Positions 52,716 through 62,191 of a stretch of 64,000 nucleotides of DNA are shown here, one piece after another. The position numbers and the translations under genes are program-made. The stretch is taken from NCBI RefSeq assembly GCF_016632365.1, contig NZ_JAEPBH010000008.1, positions 1-64,000 of the forward strand, given 5' to 3'. The notes below the pieces were generated by a model. It was not told the DNA's origin. It was given only the letters and a program-made list of their open reading frames with translations, and made no database searches. The first letter of the stretch is position 1. Each line of letters starts with the position of its first letter. The DNA comes from Tenebrionibacter intestinalis (GTDB lineage: Bacteria > Pseudomonadota > Gammaproteobacteria > Enterobacterales > Enterobacteriaceae).

Positions 52716-52848
52716 TTATGAAAACATGACTTTTTCATGACGCGTTAACGCCACGGGGCGGGCAAAACGCGGCGGTGACCCACGCGGCTTAGCTTGTTTA
52801 TAATGGGCATCACGCGTTTTAGCCACTTTGCTACCGGAACCGGTATTT

Positions 52849-54051
52849 ATGCGCATCCTCCATACCTCAGACTGGCACCTTGGCCAGAACTTCTATACGA
52901 AAAGCCGCGCTAAAGAACATCAGGCGTTTCTTGACTGGCTGCTGGCGCAGGCGCAGCAGCACGCGGCCGACGCGATTATTGTCGCGGGCGATATTTTCGA
53001 TACCGGTTCCCCGCCCAGCTACGCCCGCGAGCTGTATAACCGCTTTGTGGTGCGCCTGCAGGCCAGCCGCTGCCGCCTGTACATTCTGGCGGGAAACCAC
53101 GACTCGGTAGCCATGCTCAACGAATCCCGGGAGCTGCTGGCCTGTCTGCAAACCCAGGTTATCGCCACACCGACTACGCAACCGCTGCTAATGACGACGC
53201 ACAGCGGCGAACCGGGCGCCATATTATGCCCCATCCCCTTTCTGCGTCCGCGCGACATACTGCGCAGCCAGGCCGGACAATCCGGGCGGGAGAAGCAGCA
53301 ATCGCTACTGGAAGCCATCGCCGAACACTACCGCGCCTGCCATACGGCGGCGCTGGCGCTACGCGGCGACAGGCCGCTGCCCGTTATCGCGACCGGCCAT
53401 CTTACCGCCGTGGGCGCAAGCGCCAGCGACTCGGTGCGCGACATTTATATCGGCACGCTGGATGCTTTTCCTGCCCAGGCGTTTCCGCCCGCCGATTATA
53501 TCGCGCTCGGCCATATTCACCGCGCGCAGCGCGTAGGGGGAATGGAGCATATTCGTTACAGCGGCGCGCCCATCCCCCTGAGCTTTGATGACACCAATAC
53601 GCCGGGAAGCGTAAACCTGGTTACCTTCCGCCACGGCGCGCTGGAAAGCGTGACGCCGCTGGCCGTGCCGGTTACTCAACCACTGGCGGTGGTAAAAGGC
53701 ACGCTCGACGAAATTGAACGCCGGCTTGAGACGTGGCGCAGCGCTCCCGCCTCGCCGATAACCTGGCTGAATATTGAAATTAACACCGATGAATACCTGC
53801 ACGACATACAGCGCCGCATTCAACAACTGACGCAGACGCTGCCGGTAGAAGTGGTACTGATGCGCCGCGCGCGCGAACTACGCCAGCGCGCCATCGACGG
53901 TCAGCTCAATGCCTCGCTGAGCGAACTGAGCGTGGCGGAAGTATTTGAACGCCGCCTTACGCTTGAAGCGCTGGACGCCGAACGCAAAAAGCGGCTACGC
54001 ACGCTGTTCGCTCAAACGCTGGAAGCGCTAAACGAAGAGGAACAGGTATGA
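52849..54051 (+). CDS. sbcD: Nuclease SbcCD subunit D
   Basis: 400 residues, as in E. coli. Mre11-family calcineurin-like metallophosphatase; with SbcC it cleaves DNA hairpins and palindromes. Phosphoesterase motifs: [14 protein letters not shown] (about 3-16), [12 protein letters not shown] (about 46-57), LAGNHDS (about 81-87), [10 protein letters not shown] (about 183-192) and [11 protein letters not shown] (about 221-231). The ATG at 52849 gives the conserved start [11 protein letters not shown]. Overlaps sbcC by ATGA. Confidence 0.98.
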   Translation: MRILHTSDWHLGQNFYTKSRAKEHQAFLDWLLAQAQQHAADAIIVAGDIFDTGSPPSYARELYNRFVVRLQASRCRLYILAGNHDSVAMLNESRELLACLQTQVIATPTTQPLLMTTHSGEPGAILCPIPFLRPRDILRSQAGQSGREKQQSLLEAIAEHYRACHTAALALRGDRPLPVIATGHLTAVGASASDSVRDIYIGTLDAFPAQAFPPADYIALGHIHRAQRVGGMEHIRYSGAPIPLSFDDTNTPGSVNLVTFRHGALESVTPLAVPVTQPLAVVKGTLDEIERRLETWRSAPASPITWLNIEINTDEYLHDIQRRIQQLTQTLPVEVVLMRRARELRQRAIDGQLNASLSELSVAEVFERRLTLEALDAERKKRLRTLFAQTLEALNEEEQV

Positions 54052-57000
54052 AAATCCTGACGCTGAGGTTGAAAAACATCAATTCGCTGCGCGGGGAGTG
54101 GCATATTGATTTTACCGCTGAGCCGTTTGCCAGCAGCGGGTTGTTTGCCATTACCGGCCCGACCGGCGCGGGTAAAACCACGCTGCTTGATGCTATATGC
54201 CTTGCGCTGTACCACAAAACCCCGCGCCTGAATGCCATCACCCAGTCACAAAACGATCTTATGACGCGCGATACCGCCGAGTGCCTGGCGGAGGTGGAAT
54301 TCGAAGTCAAAGGCGCGGCCTATCGCGCGTTCTGGAGCCAGAACCGCGCCCGCAACCAGCCGGACGGCAACCTGCAGGCGCCGCGCGTAGAGCTGGCGCG
54401 GATGAAAGACGGCAAGATCCTGGCTGATAAAGTGAAAGATAAGCTCGATAAACTGGCCGAGCTTACCGGCCTTGATTATGACCGCTTCACTAAATCCATG
54501 CTGCTTTCCCAGGGGCAGTTCGCCGCCTTCCTGAACGCCGACGCTAACGCCCGCGCCGCGCTGCTTGAGGAACTGACCGGCACCGAAGTTTACGGCCGTC
54601 TGTCAGCTTGCGTGTTCGAACGACACAAATCGGCGCGCGCGGCGCTGGAAAAGCTGGAGATTCAGGCCGCCGGCATAGCGCTGCTCAGCCCGGAGGAAAA
54701 ACAGCAGCTAACAGAAAATTTACAAACGCTCGCTGCCGAAGAAGAGCGCATGCTGGCGCAGCAAAAAACGCTGCAGGCGCAGCAGCAATGGCTACACCGC
54801 AGCCAACAGCTTGACGCGCATCAACAGGAGGTCATCACCGCACAACGCGCCGCCGCCTCGGCGCTGGAACAGGCCGCGCCGGAGCTTTCCCGGCTGGAGT
54901 TAGCCCGACCGGCGGCGATAATCCAGCCTGACTGGCAAATGCGTCAGGAACAGGAGGCTTGCCTGAACGCGGCGCAACGCGCGCACGAAGAAGTTAGCGC
55001 TCGCTTACGTGAACAACAGCGGCAACGCGGCCTGATCCGCGAGAGCGCCGCCCGGCAATATGCTGAGCTAACCCATGAACGCGCCGCGCTTGTACGCTGG
55101 TTGACGGAAAATGCCGCCGTGGAAGCGTGGCGAGGCGAACTGGCGGGCTGGCGCATCGCTTTTGCCCAACGCCGGCGCGACAGGCAGCAGCTTACGCAGC
55201 TTGAACGGACTATCGTTTCGCTGAACGAACAACTGGCGCTGTTGCCGGAATTTGCGCATCCTGCCTCGCCGGAGCAGGTCAGTGAGCGTTTACAACAGCT
55301 CACCCTGGAACGTCCCGGGCGACGCCGGCTTGCGCAGCTACACGCCCGATTTGCGCCGCTGGCGCAGCGCAGCGCCGCGCTGGAGCGAGAAGTGAGCGTA
55401 CTGACAAGCCAGATTATCGGGCAGGAAAAAGCGCTGACGGAAAAACGTAACGCATGGGCGCAGATAAACCAGCAGGCGGCTGATGTAAAAAAGATCTGCG
55501 AACTGGAAGCCACGGTGGTGCGCCTGCGCGATGAGCGGGCAAAACTCCAGCCGGATATGCCCTGCCCACTGTGCGGCTCTACCTCACACCCCGCCGTTAA
55601 GCAGTACCAGGCCGTTGAAACCAGCGGCAACGAGCAGCGTCTGGCGCGGCTTGAGCAGGAAAAAAATCTGTTAAGCGAGCAGGGCGCCGCCCTGAAGGGT
55701 CAACTGGACGCCTGGCAGGCCCATAAACGCCAGCAGGAAAAGGAACGCAGCGCGCTGGACAATGAGCAGCGACAGCTAGAGCAGCAGTGGAGCGACGCCT
55801 GTCTGGCATTGAAAATCTCGCTTACGCCCCGGCAGGATATCGCAGGCTGGCTCGACGCGCAGGAGCAGGAAGAACAGCGGCTTCTCACCCTGCAACAGCG
55901 CCACGGGCTGGAAAGCCAGCGGCAGGCCGCGCAGGCGCAGTTGGCCGCGCTGAGCAACGAATGCGACGCACAACAGCGTGAACGCGGCGCAACGCTTGCG
56001 TCACTGGGGCTGAGCTGGCCCGGGCAGGAGAAGGAAGCCGCCTGGCTGGCTGAACGTGAAAGCCAGGCGCAGGAGTGGCGACAGCGCCAGCAGCACGCCG
56101 ATACGCTGCGCGAGGCCCTGAGCGCGCTTGAGCAAATCCTGCGCGCGCTGCCAGAATCATTACCAGACGCCGATACAGCACAAGCCCTCCAGCCCGTCAC
56201 GCTCGAAGACTGGTCGCAGATACAGGAGAGCTGCGTATCTCTTACCGGGCAGCTAACCGGCCTGAGCAGCCAGATAGATCAGGCGCGCCAACGCGTTAGC
56301 GACGCGAAACAGCGCTTCGCTCAGGCGCTGGCGGCAAGCCCCTTTGACGACGAAGCGGCTTTTCTCGCCGCCAGGCTGGATGACGCCGCGCTTGCGGCGC
56401 TGGAACAGCGTAAAGCGCAACTGGAGCGCGTGCTGCACCAACAGCAAACGCGGCTTGAAGAAATCCAACATGCCCAACGCGAACACGGCGCGCAGCGTCC
56501 GGCGAGGTTCACGAACGACGCAACCATCGCATCAGTAAACGAGAGCCTAGCCTCGCTCGCCCGGCTGCTGCGCGACAACACTACACGCCAGGGTGAAATC
56601 AAACAGCAGCTGCGCCAGGAGGCAGACAATGCGCAGCGCCTGCAGGCGCTGCACGCGCAAATTGAAAAGTGCCGTCACACACTTGAGGAATGGAGTCATC
56701 TTAACCACCTGATTGGCTCTAAAGAAGGCGATAAATTCCGCCGTTTCGCCCAGGGTCTGACGCTGGATAATCTGGTGTGGCTGGCTAATAACCAGCTTCA
56801 ACGCCTGCACGGGCGTTACCTGCTACAGCGTAAAGCCAGCGAATCGCTGGAGCTGGAAGTGGTGGACACCTGGCAGGCAGACGCCGTGCGCGATACCCGT
56901 ACGCTGTCAGGCGGAGAAAGCTTTCTGGTCAGCCTCGCGCTGGCGCTGGCGCTCTCGGATCTGGTGAGCCATAAAACCTCCATTGAATCGCTGTTTCTGG

Positions 57001-57197
57001 ACGAAGGCTTCGGCACGCTCGACGCCCGGACGCTGGATATCGCCCTCGACGCCCTTGACGCGCTGAACGCCAGCGGCAAAACCATTGGCGTTATCAGCCA
57101 CGTAGAAGCGATGAAAGAACGCATACCCGTACAAATTAAAGTGAGAAAAATTAACGGGCTGGGCTTTAGCAGGCTGGATAACGCCTTCGCACGGTAA
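54048..57197 (+). CDS. sbcC: Nuclease SbcCD subunit C
   Basis: 1049 residues (E. coli 1048), SMC/Rad50-type ATPase. N-terminal P-loop [19 protein letters not shown] (about 37-55) and the Q-loop; long coiled coils broken by the zinc hook CPLCG (about 505-509). The C-terminal head has signature [19 protein letters not shown] (about 950-968) and Walker [13 protein letters not shown]. Its partner is the adjacent sbcD. E. coli places araJ next; here the convergent neighbour is mak. Confidence 0.98.
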   Translation: MKILTLRLKNINSLRGEWHIDFTAEPFASSGLFAITGPTGAGKTTLLDAICLALYHKTPRLNAITQSQNDLMTRDTAECLAEVEFEVKGAAYRAFWSQNRARNQPDGNLQAPRVELARMKDGKILADKVKDKLDKLAELTGLDYDRFTKSMLLSQGQFAAFLNADANARAALLEELTGTEVYGRLSACVFERHKSARAALEKLEIQAAGIALLSPEEKQQLTENLQTLAAEEERMLAQQKTLQAQQQWLHRSQQLDAHQQEVITAQRAAASALEQAAPELSRLELARPAAIIQPDWQMRQEQEACLNAAQRAHEEVSARLREQQRQRGLIRESAARQYAELTHERAALVRWLTENAAVEAWRGELAGWRIAFAQRRRDRQQLTQLERTIVSLNEQLALLPEFAHPASPEQVSERLQQLTLERPGRRRLAQLHARFAPLAQRSAALEREVSVLTSQIIGQEKALTEKRNAWAQINQQAADVKKICELEATVVRLRDERAKLQPDMPCPLCGSTSHPAVKQYQAVETSGNEQRLARLEQEKNLLSEQGAALKGQLDAWQAHKRQQEKERSALDNEQRQLEQQWSDACLALKISLTPRQDIAGWLDAQEQEEQRLLTLQQRHGLESQRQAAQAQLAALSNECDAQQRERGATLASLGLSWPGQEKEAAWLAERESQAQEWRQRQQHADTLREALSALEQILRALPESLPDADTAQALQPVTLEDWSQIQESCVSLTGQLTGLSSQIDQARQRVSDAKQRFAQALAASPFDDEAAFLAARLDDAALAALEQRKAQLERVLHQQQTRLEEIQHAQREHGAQRPARFTNDATIASVNESLASLARLLRDNTTRQGEIKQQLRQEADNAQRLQALHAQIEKCRHTLEEWSHLNHLIGSKEGDKFRRFAQGLTLDNLVWLANNQLQRLHGRYLLQRKASESLELEVVDTWQADAVRDTRTLSGGESFLVSLALALALSDLVSHKTSIESLFLDEGFGTLDARTLDIALDALDALNASGKTIGVISHVEAMKERIPVQIKVRKINGLGFSRLDNAFAR

Positions 57198-57218
57198 ACC
57201 CGTGCGTCGTCTGCCCGG

Positions 57219-58142
57219 TTAACGCTCCGCGGGTTCATTAACCGGCCACAGCCAGGCCGCGCCGCGTACCCCGCTGGAATCGCCGTGCAGCGCCTGGCGG
57301 ACAGGCGTTTCAAACTCACCGCCAAACACCCACTGGCGAATAAGATTCGGCAACGTTTGATACAGCCTGCCAACATTGCTCATGCCGCCGCCGAGCACGA
57401 TAACGTCCGGATCGAGGATATTAACTACCTGGGCCAGCGATTTCGCCAGCCGCTGCTCATAGCGCGCAATCGCTAATTCGGCTACGTTATCGCCCTGCGC
57501 CACGCGCTGCATAATCTCAGCCCCCGAAAGCGATATACCGCTCAGGCGCAGGTAATCCGTGGCGAAACCCGTACCGGAAATAAACGTTTCAATACAGCCC
57601 TGTTTACCGCAATAGCACGGCACCTCGGCGCGATAGCGCAGCTCATCGTCGTCCATCCAGGGCAGCGGATTATGTCCCCACTCTCCCGCCGTACCGTTAC
57701 TCCCTGCATGACAGCATCCATTTATTGCCACGCCCGCGCCACAGCCGGTGCCGATAATCACCGCGAATACTATCCGCGCTCCCGCCGCCGCGCCGTCCAC
57801 CGCTTCGGAAACCGCCAGGCAGTTAGCGTCGTTCGCCAGCCTAACTTCACGCTGAAGGCGCTGTGCCAAATCCCTGTCCAGCGGCTGCCCGTTAAGCCAG
57901 GTGGAGTTAGCATTTTTTATCACGCCAGTTAGCGGGGAGCGCGCGCCAGGAATACCTATGCCGATGCTGCCGCGTTGCCCGGTTGCCTGTTCGGCCATCG
58001 CCACCAGTCGGGCGATGACCTCCAGCGTTGCCCGGTAGTCATCACGCGGCGTCGGTAACCGATGGCGATAAAGCTGTTCTCCGCTGTTTGCCAGCGCGAT
58101 GACTTCCGTCTTCGTTCCACCCAAATCAATGCCGATACGCAC
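57219..58142 (-). CDS. mak: Fructokinase Mak (ROK family)
   Basis: 307 residues. ROK kinase phosphorylating fructose (and mannose weakly). N-terminal phosphate motif [15 protein letters not shown] (about 3-17), catalytic Asp in [14 protein letters not shown] (about 102-115), ATP-binding [15 protein letters not shown], and the zinc motif [15 protein letters not shown] (about 171-185). It starts with GTG at 58142, five bases after GGAGC; this choice gives the conserved [10 protein letters not shown]-terminus. Convergent with sbcC at a 21-base distance. Confidence 0.94.
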   Translation of the reverse strand: MRIGIDLGGTKTEVIALANSGEQLYRHRLPTPRDDYRATLEVIARLVAMAEQATGQRGSIGIGIPGARSPLTGVIKNANSTWLNGQPLDRDLAQRLQREVRLANDANCLAVSEAVDGAAAGARIVFAVIIGTGCGAGVAINGCCHAGSNGTAGEWGHNPLPWMDDDELRYRAEVPCYCGKQGCIETFISGTGFATDYLRLSGISLSGAEIMQRVAQGDNVAELAIARYEQRLAKSLAQVVNILDPDVIVLGGGMSNVGRLYQTLPNLIRQWVFGGEFETPVRQALHGDSSGVRGAAWLWPVNEPAER

Positions 58143-58264
58143 AGACAGCTCCTCAGTTGCCGGATAAGGAAACAGAGAGTAGAGCGCGGGAACCGCAAAG
58201 GCAATGAAACACGCCGGCTGATTCGCTATCATGCCCGCTGCATTTGACTGACAAGGTTACCGAC

Positions 58265-59176
58265 ATGCTGTGGTTCAAAAATATAATGGTTTATCGCCTC
58301 AGCCGCGATATCACGCTAAATCAGGACGAGATGGAAAAACAACTGGCCCTGTATGGCTTTACACCCTGCGGTAGCCAGGATATGGCAAAAACAGGCTGGG
58401 TGGCGCCAATGGGCTCTCGCAGCGACGCGCTCACGCACGCGGTTAATGGCCAGATTATCATCTGCGCCCGTAAAGAAGAGAAAATGCTGCCCTCTTCCGT
58501 TATCAAACAGCAACTGGATGCCAAAATCCGCAAGCTCGAAGCTGAGCAGGCGCGCAAACTGAAAAAAACCGAAAAAGATTCGCTGAAAGATGAAGTGCTC
58601 CATGACTTGCTGCCGCGCGCCTTCAGCCGCTTCAGCCAGACAATGATGTGGATAGATAGCGTTAATGGCCTGATTATCATCGACTGCGCCAGCGCTAAAA
58701 AAGCGGAAGATATCCTGGCGCTGCTGCGAAAAAGCCTGGGATCGCTGCCTGTGGTGCCGCTGGCGATGAAAAACCCGATAGAACTCACGCTAACCGAGTG
58801 GGTGCGTTCCGCCAGCGTGCCGCAGGGATATCAGTTGCTTGATGAAGCCGAGCTGAAAACCATGCTGGAAGATGGCGGCGTGATCCGCGCCAAAAAGCAG
58901 GATCTGGTCAGCGACGAAATCGCCGCGCATATTGAAGCGGGCAAAGTCGTGACCAAACTGGCGCTCGACTGGCAGCAGCGCATCCAGTTTATGATATGCG
59001 AAGACGGCTCCCTTAAGCGCCTGAAATTTTGCGACGAACTGCGCGACCAGAACGACGATATCGATCGTGAAGATATCGCCCAGCGGTTTGACGCGGATTT
59101 TACATTAATGACCGGCGAACTGAGCGCGCTGATTGAAAGCCTGGTCGCAGGGCTGGGCGGCGAAGCCGAACGCTAA
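58265..59176 (+). CDS. rdgC: Recombination-associated protein RdgC
   Basis: 303 residues, as in E. coli. Forms a ring-shaped dimer on DNA and modulates RecA. Hallmarks: [53 protein letters not shown] (about 118-134), and [20 protein letters not shown]. The ATG at 58265 gives the conserved MLWFKN start, and the extension to 58244 is not needed. Divergent from mak. Confidence 0.97.
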   Translation: MLWFKNIMVYRLSRDITLNQDEMEKQLALYGFTPCGSQDMAKTGWVAPMGSRSDALTHAVNGQIIICARKEEKMLPSSVIKQQLDAKIRKLEAEQARKLKKTEKDSLKDEVLHDLLPRAFSRFSQTMMWIDSVNGLIIIDCASAKKAEDILALLRKSLGSLPVVPLAMKNPIELTLTEWVRSASVPQGYQLLDEAELKTMLEDGGVIRAKKQDLVSDEIAAHIEAGKVVTKLALDWQQRIQFMICEDGSLKRLKFCDELRDQNDDIDREDIAQRFDADFTLMTGELSALIESLVAGLGGEAER

Positions 59177-59217
59177 AGCAATGCCTGTCGCAAATAAGGT
59201 TACGCTGGCACAAAGTC

Positions 59218-59235
59218 AGGCCCGAAATTGGGCCT
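59218..59235 (+). terminator. rdgC terminator
   Basis: AGGCCC-GAAATT-GGGCCT followed by TTCAT, 41 bases after the stop. Confidence 0.65.
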
Positions 59236-59785
59236 TTCATGACGTAAAAAACCGGCAGGTCGCCCTGACACAGGTAATATTTTTATATCGTCGCCGCTCT
59301 GTTCGGTCGCGAAACCGGTTTGCCTGTCACCAGGCTCATTCGCATGCCCCCCTAAAAGCAACGCTCTCTTTTCCGTTATTAGCGCCTGTACAGCAGCCAT
59401 CGTAAGGAAAAGTATAATTCACTATTTTTACGTCAACCCCAAAGCGGGTGAAACTGAATTTTTACACTTCCCGCCAGCGAACCAGGCAACCGGGCGAAAA
59501 GATAACGTCTGTTTTTAATTTATCACTATAATTCCTTGCGCGCCGTGAAAACGATGGCCGAAAACAGCAGAAACAAATTTTGAGGCCTTATTAAAAACAG
59601 GAAAGCAATTATCAATAAGTATGAAGCGCTGACGCTGTATCGTACTGTTAATTATTTTTTATTCATTTATAGCTGCGGGGTTGAATGAATACCCCTGGCA
59701 ACGAACAAAATAGCGTTAACGCATTAATTTTTTTTACCACTGAACGCGATGCTCCGTTCTTTTATGGCTACCGGGCGGCGAGAGC
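59236..59785. other. AT-rich gap after rdgC
   Basis: About 550 bases, markedly AT-rich at 59400-59720, no supportable gene. Presumably holds the promoter of the MarR-like gene. Confidence 0.45.
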
Positions 59786-60211
59786 ATGCAGACAAAAAAC
59801 GAAACCCTCCACCTTTTTCGTCAGCTTTTTCAGCTATATACATCATGCTGGCAGCGCACTTTGCCAGACATTACCAGGCCCCGGTTCACCGTCATGCATT
59901 CCCTTGCCGCAACCCCGGAAATTGAGCAAATTGCCCTTATTGACGTTGCCGTCAGAACAAAGGCGGCAATGCTAAGCCATATGGAAAAGCGAAAGCGGGT
60001 TCGCCATGAATGCGCTCCCAATGACAAACGCCACCGTTTCACAGGGTTAACAACACAGGGGCGGCGGCTGCCGGATACGGCCATACCACGTGCGGCTCTC
60101 GTTGATAAGATATTCCTTAAACGCCTGTCGCCGGAACAGCAGACGCTGTTTTCACAGCTAATCCGCCAGATGGTGAATAAACAATCGGCAATTGACTTTA
60201 TCTTTGCGTAA
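59786..60211 (+). CDS. MarR-family regulator-like protein
   Basis: 141 residues, standard size. N-terminal dimer helix (LFRQLFQLYTSCWQRTLPDI), winged helix around RFTVMHSLAATPEIEQIALI and DVAVRTKAAMLSHMEKRKRV, the wing HECAPNDKRHRFTGLTTQGR, and a C-terminal helix with RLSPEQQTLFSQLIRQMV. The spacing and the GR at the end of the wing fit MarR/SlyA. Ligand unknown. It lies 93 bases before an AraC/MarA-like gene in the same direction, the arrangement of marRA. Confidence 0.75.
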   Translation: MQTKNETLHLFRQLFQLYTSCWQRTLPDITRPRFTVMHSLAATPEIEQIALIDVAVRTKAAMLSHMEKRKRVRHECAPNDKRHRFTGLTTQGRRLPDTAIPRAALVDKIFLKRLSPEQQTLFSQLIRQMVNKQSAIDFIFA

Positions 60212-60213
60212 AT

Positions 60214-60224
60214 TGAATAATTCA
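60214..60224. promoter_or_regulatory. Palindrome between marR-like and araC-like genes
   Basis: TGAAT-A-ATTCA, a perfect 11-base odd palindrome three bases after the marR-like stop, in the 93-base AT-rich space before the AraC-like gene. Candidate operator for the MarR-like protein. Confidence 0.35.
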
Positions 60225-60304
60225 GACTAATCTCTCAATTTATAAACACTGCTATAGAAATTTGTGCTCATAATTAGATAATTCTTATTTTGAGGGACGC
60301 AACG

Positions 60305-60703
60305 ATGAGGAAGGACCAATTCTCTGCCAATGTGATAGAACAAATACTGTACTGGATTGACGATCACATTCACGAAAAAATCACCCTGGACGATCTTTCC
60401 CGCATAGCGGGTTATTCAAAGTGGCACTTACAACGGATGTTTTATGAACAAATGTCGATTACCGCCGCCAGTTATATTCGCCACGATAAGCTGCATCGTT
60501 CAATTCGCGATCTGAAATTTGGAGATTGTTCTATTATAGAGATTGCCGAAAAATACAGCTTCAGTTCCCAGCAGTCGTACACACGCACATTTAAACACGT
60601 GATGACCTGCACGCCGTCACAGTGCCGCGCCAAAAGGAACCATTTATTTAATGGGCTTGAGGGCGAAGCGCTATGCCAGACGTGTCAGTCGCTTTATTCC
60701 TGA
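60305..60703 (+). CDS. SoxS/MarA/RamA-like AraC-family activator
   Basis: 132 residues, a stand-alone double helix-turn-helix domain like MarA, SoxS and RamA. First HTH: ITLDDLSRIAGYSKWHLQRM (about 25-44). Second: CSIIEIAEKYSFSSQQSYTR (about 73-92), and FKHVMTCTPSQCR after it. The C-terminal tail GEALCQTCQSLYS carries CxxC, not seen in MarA/SoxS. GAGGGA lies about 9 bases before the ATG at 60305. It could control efflux/stress genes via a MarR-like repressor upstream, but this is inferred from arrangement. Confidence 0.85.
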   Translation: MRKDQFSANVIEQILYWIDDHIHEKITLDDLSRIAGYSKWHLQRMFYEQMSITAASYIRHDKLHRSIRDLKFGDCSIIEIAEKYSFSSQQSYTRTFKHVMTCTPSQCRAKRNHLFNGLEGEALCQTCQSLYS

Positions 60704-61034
60704 ACAATACAGCCGGGCGACTTATACAGAGCGCGAATATTTATGCACCCCAGTCGAGCTTATTTACGGTGATTTAATAACGTGCGTCAGGCAGCCCGGC
60801 GGCCTGATGCCGTTACCCCTTCGCCTTTCCGGCAAACGCCTTTCCCGTTCCAGATAGATAGCCTAAAAGTTCCTACATTGCTTTTGTAAAATACCATAAG
60901 CAGGATCCTGCCCACAGCCCGCATACGTAGCGTGTCGATGCAGGATATTTCTTTCACGCCCTCAAACGTGAAACACCCGCAACGTAAAATCGGGTAACAT
61001 GACGGCATAATTCACACAATACCGAGTGAGTGTA
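60704..61034. other. Gap before hemB
   Basis: About 330 bases; short plus-strand frame at 60651-60857 overlaps the AraC-like 3' end and has no motif. Holds the hemB promoter. Confidence 0.45.
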
Positions 61035-62012
61035 ATGACCGATTTCAACCTGATTAACCGCCCGCGCCGCCTGCGCCAGTCAGCCGCAATGCGCGCAATG
61101 TTTCAAGAAACGTCGCTGTCGCTCAACGACCTGGTTTTGCCCATTTTTGTTGAAGAGGGTCTGGATGATTACGCAGCCATAGACGCCATGCCCGGGGTGA
61201 TGCGAATCCCCGAAAAGCGCCTGGCCTGTGAAATTGAGCGTATTGCGAACGCCGGTATACGCTCGATTATGACCTTTGGGATTTCTCATCATACTGATGC
61301 TACCGGTAGCGATGCCTGGAACGAAAATGGCCTGGTTGCACGCATGTCGCGAATTGCCAAACAGACGGCGCCAGAGTTGATTGTGATGTCCGATACCTGC
61401 TTTTGTGAATACACCACGCATGGCCACTGCGGCGTGCTGTGCGAACATGGCGTGGATAATGATGCAACGCTAACCAACCTCGGCAAACAGGCGGTTGCGG
61501 CGGCCAGAGCCGGGGCTGACTTTATCGCGCCTTCGGCGGCAATGGATGGGCAGGTGCAGGCCATTCGACAGGCGCTTGATGCAGAAGGCTTTACCCGGAC
61601 TGCGATCATGGCCTACTCCACTAAATTTGCCTCATCGTTTTACGGTCCGTTCCGCGAAGCCGCAGGTACTGCCCTGAAAGGCGATCGCAAAACCTACCAG
61701 ATGAACCCAATGAACCGCCGTGAAGCCATCCGGGAGTCGCTTCTTGACGAAGCCCAGGGCGCTGACTGCCTGATGGTTAAACCGGCCGGCGCTTATCTCG
61801 ATATTGTGCGGGACATTCGTGAACGAAGCGATCTGCCGCTGGCGGCCTACCAGGTAAGCGGCGAATACGCCATGATAAAATTTGCAGCTAAAGCGGGCGC
61901 AATTGATGAAAACAGCGTTGTGCTGGAGAGCCTTGGGGCAATTAAGCGCGCTGGCGCGGATCTGATACTGAGCTACTTCGCCCTTAGCCTGGCGGAAAGC
62001 AAACTGCTCTGA
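61035..62012 (+). CDS. hemB: Delta-aminolevulinic acid dehydratase (porphobilinogen synthase)
   Basis: 325 residues, octameric cytosolic enzyme joining two 5-aminolevulinates to porphobilinogen. Zinc motif [18 protein letters not shown] (about 121-138), first Schiff-base Lys in [18 protein letters not shown] (about 196-213), and the second in [16 protein letters not shown] (about 247). N-terminus [20 protein letters not shown]. The ATG at 61035 is preferred over a GTG three codons earlier, with GAGTGAG upstream. Confidence 0.98.
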   Translation: MTDFNLINRPRRLRQSAAMRAMFQETSLSLNDLVLPIFVEEGLDDYAAIDAMPGVMRIPEKRLACEIERIANAGIRSIMTFGISHHTDATGSDAWNENGLVARMSRIAKQTAPELIVMSDTCFCEYTTHGHCGVLCEHGVDNDATLTNLGKQAVAAARAGADFIAPSAAMDGQVQAIRQALDAEGFTRTAIMAYSTKFASSFYGPFREAAGTALKGDRKTYQMNPMNRREAIRESLLDEAQGADCLMVKPAGAYLDIVRDIRERSDLPLAAYQVSGEYAMIKFAAKAGAIDENSVVLESLGAIKRAGADLILSYFALSLAESKLL

Positions 62013-62054
62013 AGTTAACGACGCCTTCGCCTCTCTTGCTGAGGTTAGCGTTTA

Positions 62055-62089
62055 ACGCCAGGCAAACGGCCCGGCAGGTTGCCTGGCGT
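62055..62089 (+). terminator. Hairpin after hemB
   Basis: ACGCCAGGCAA / TTGCCTGGCGT with a 13-base loop, 42 bases after hemB stop. Confidence 0.6.
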
Positions 62090-62094
62090 CAGGC

Positions 62095-62129
62095 ACAAAG
62101 AGGCCAAAACGTGGTTTTGGCCTCTTTGT
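62095..62129. terminator. Strong hairpin between hemB and wzc-like gene
   Basis: Perfect 16-bp stem ACAAAGAGGCCAAAAC / GTTTTGGCCTCTTTGT with a GTG loop. The symmetric arms can terminate either convergent gene. Confidence 0.8.
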
Positions 62130-62191
62130 CGCTATCCGCTGAAAATCAATCTCTTGATTTTCCTTATTTATTTAACTGTTTTGTTGTGCAT

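Noticed and set aside
54944-55630. 228-codon minus-strand frame inside sbcC
   Set aside because: Ser/Arg/Ala-rich antisense frame opposite the Gln/Glu-rich coiled coil of SbcC; no family features.
59685-59975. 96-codon frame before the MarR-like gene
   Set aside because: It overlaps the MarR-like gene in another frame, and only the latter shows family motifs.
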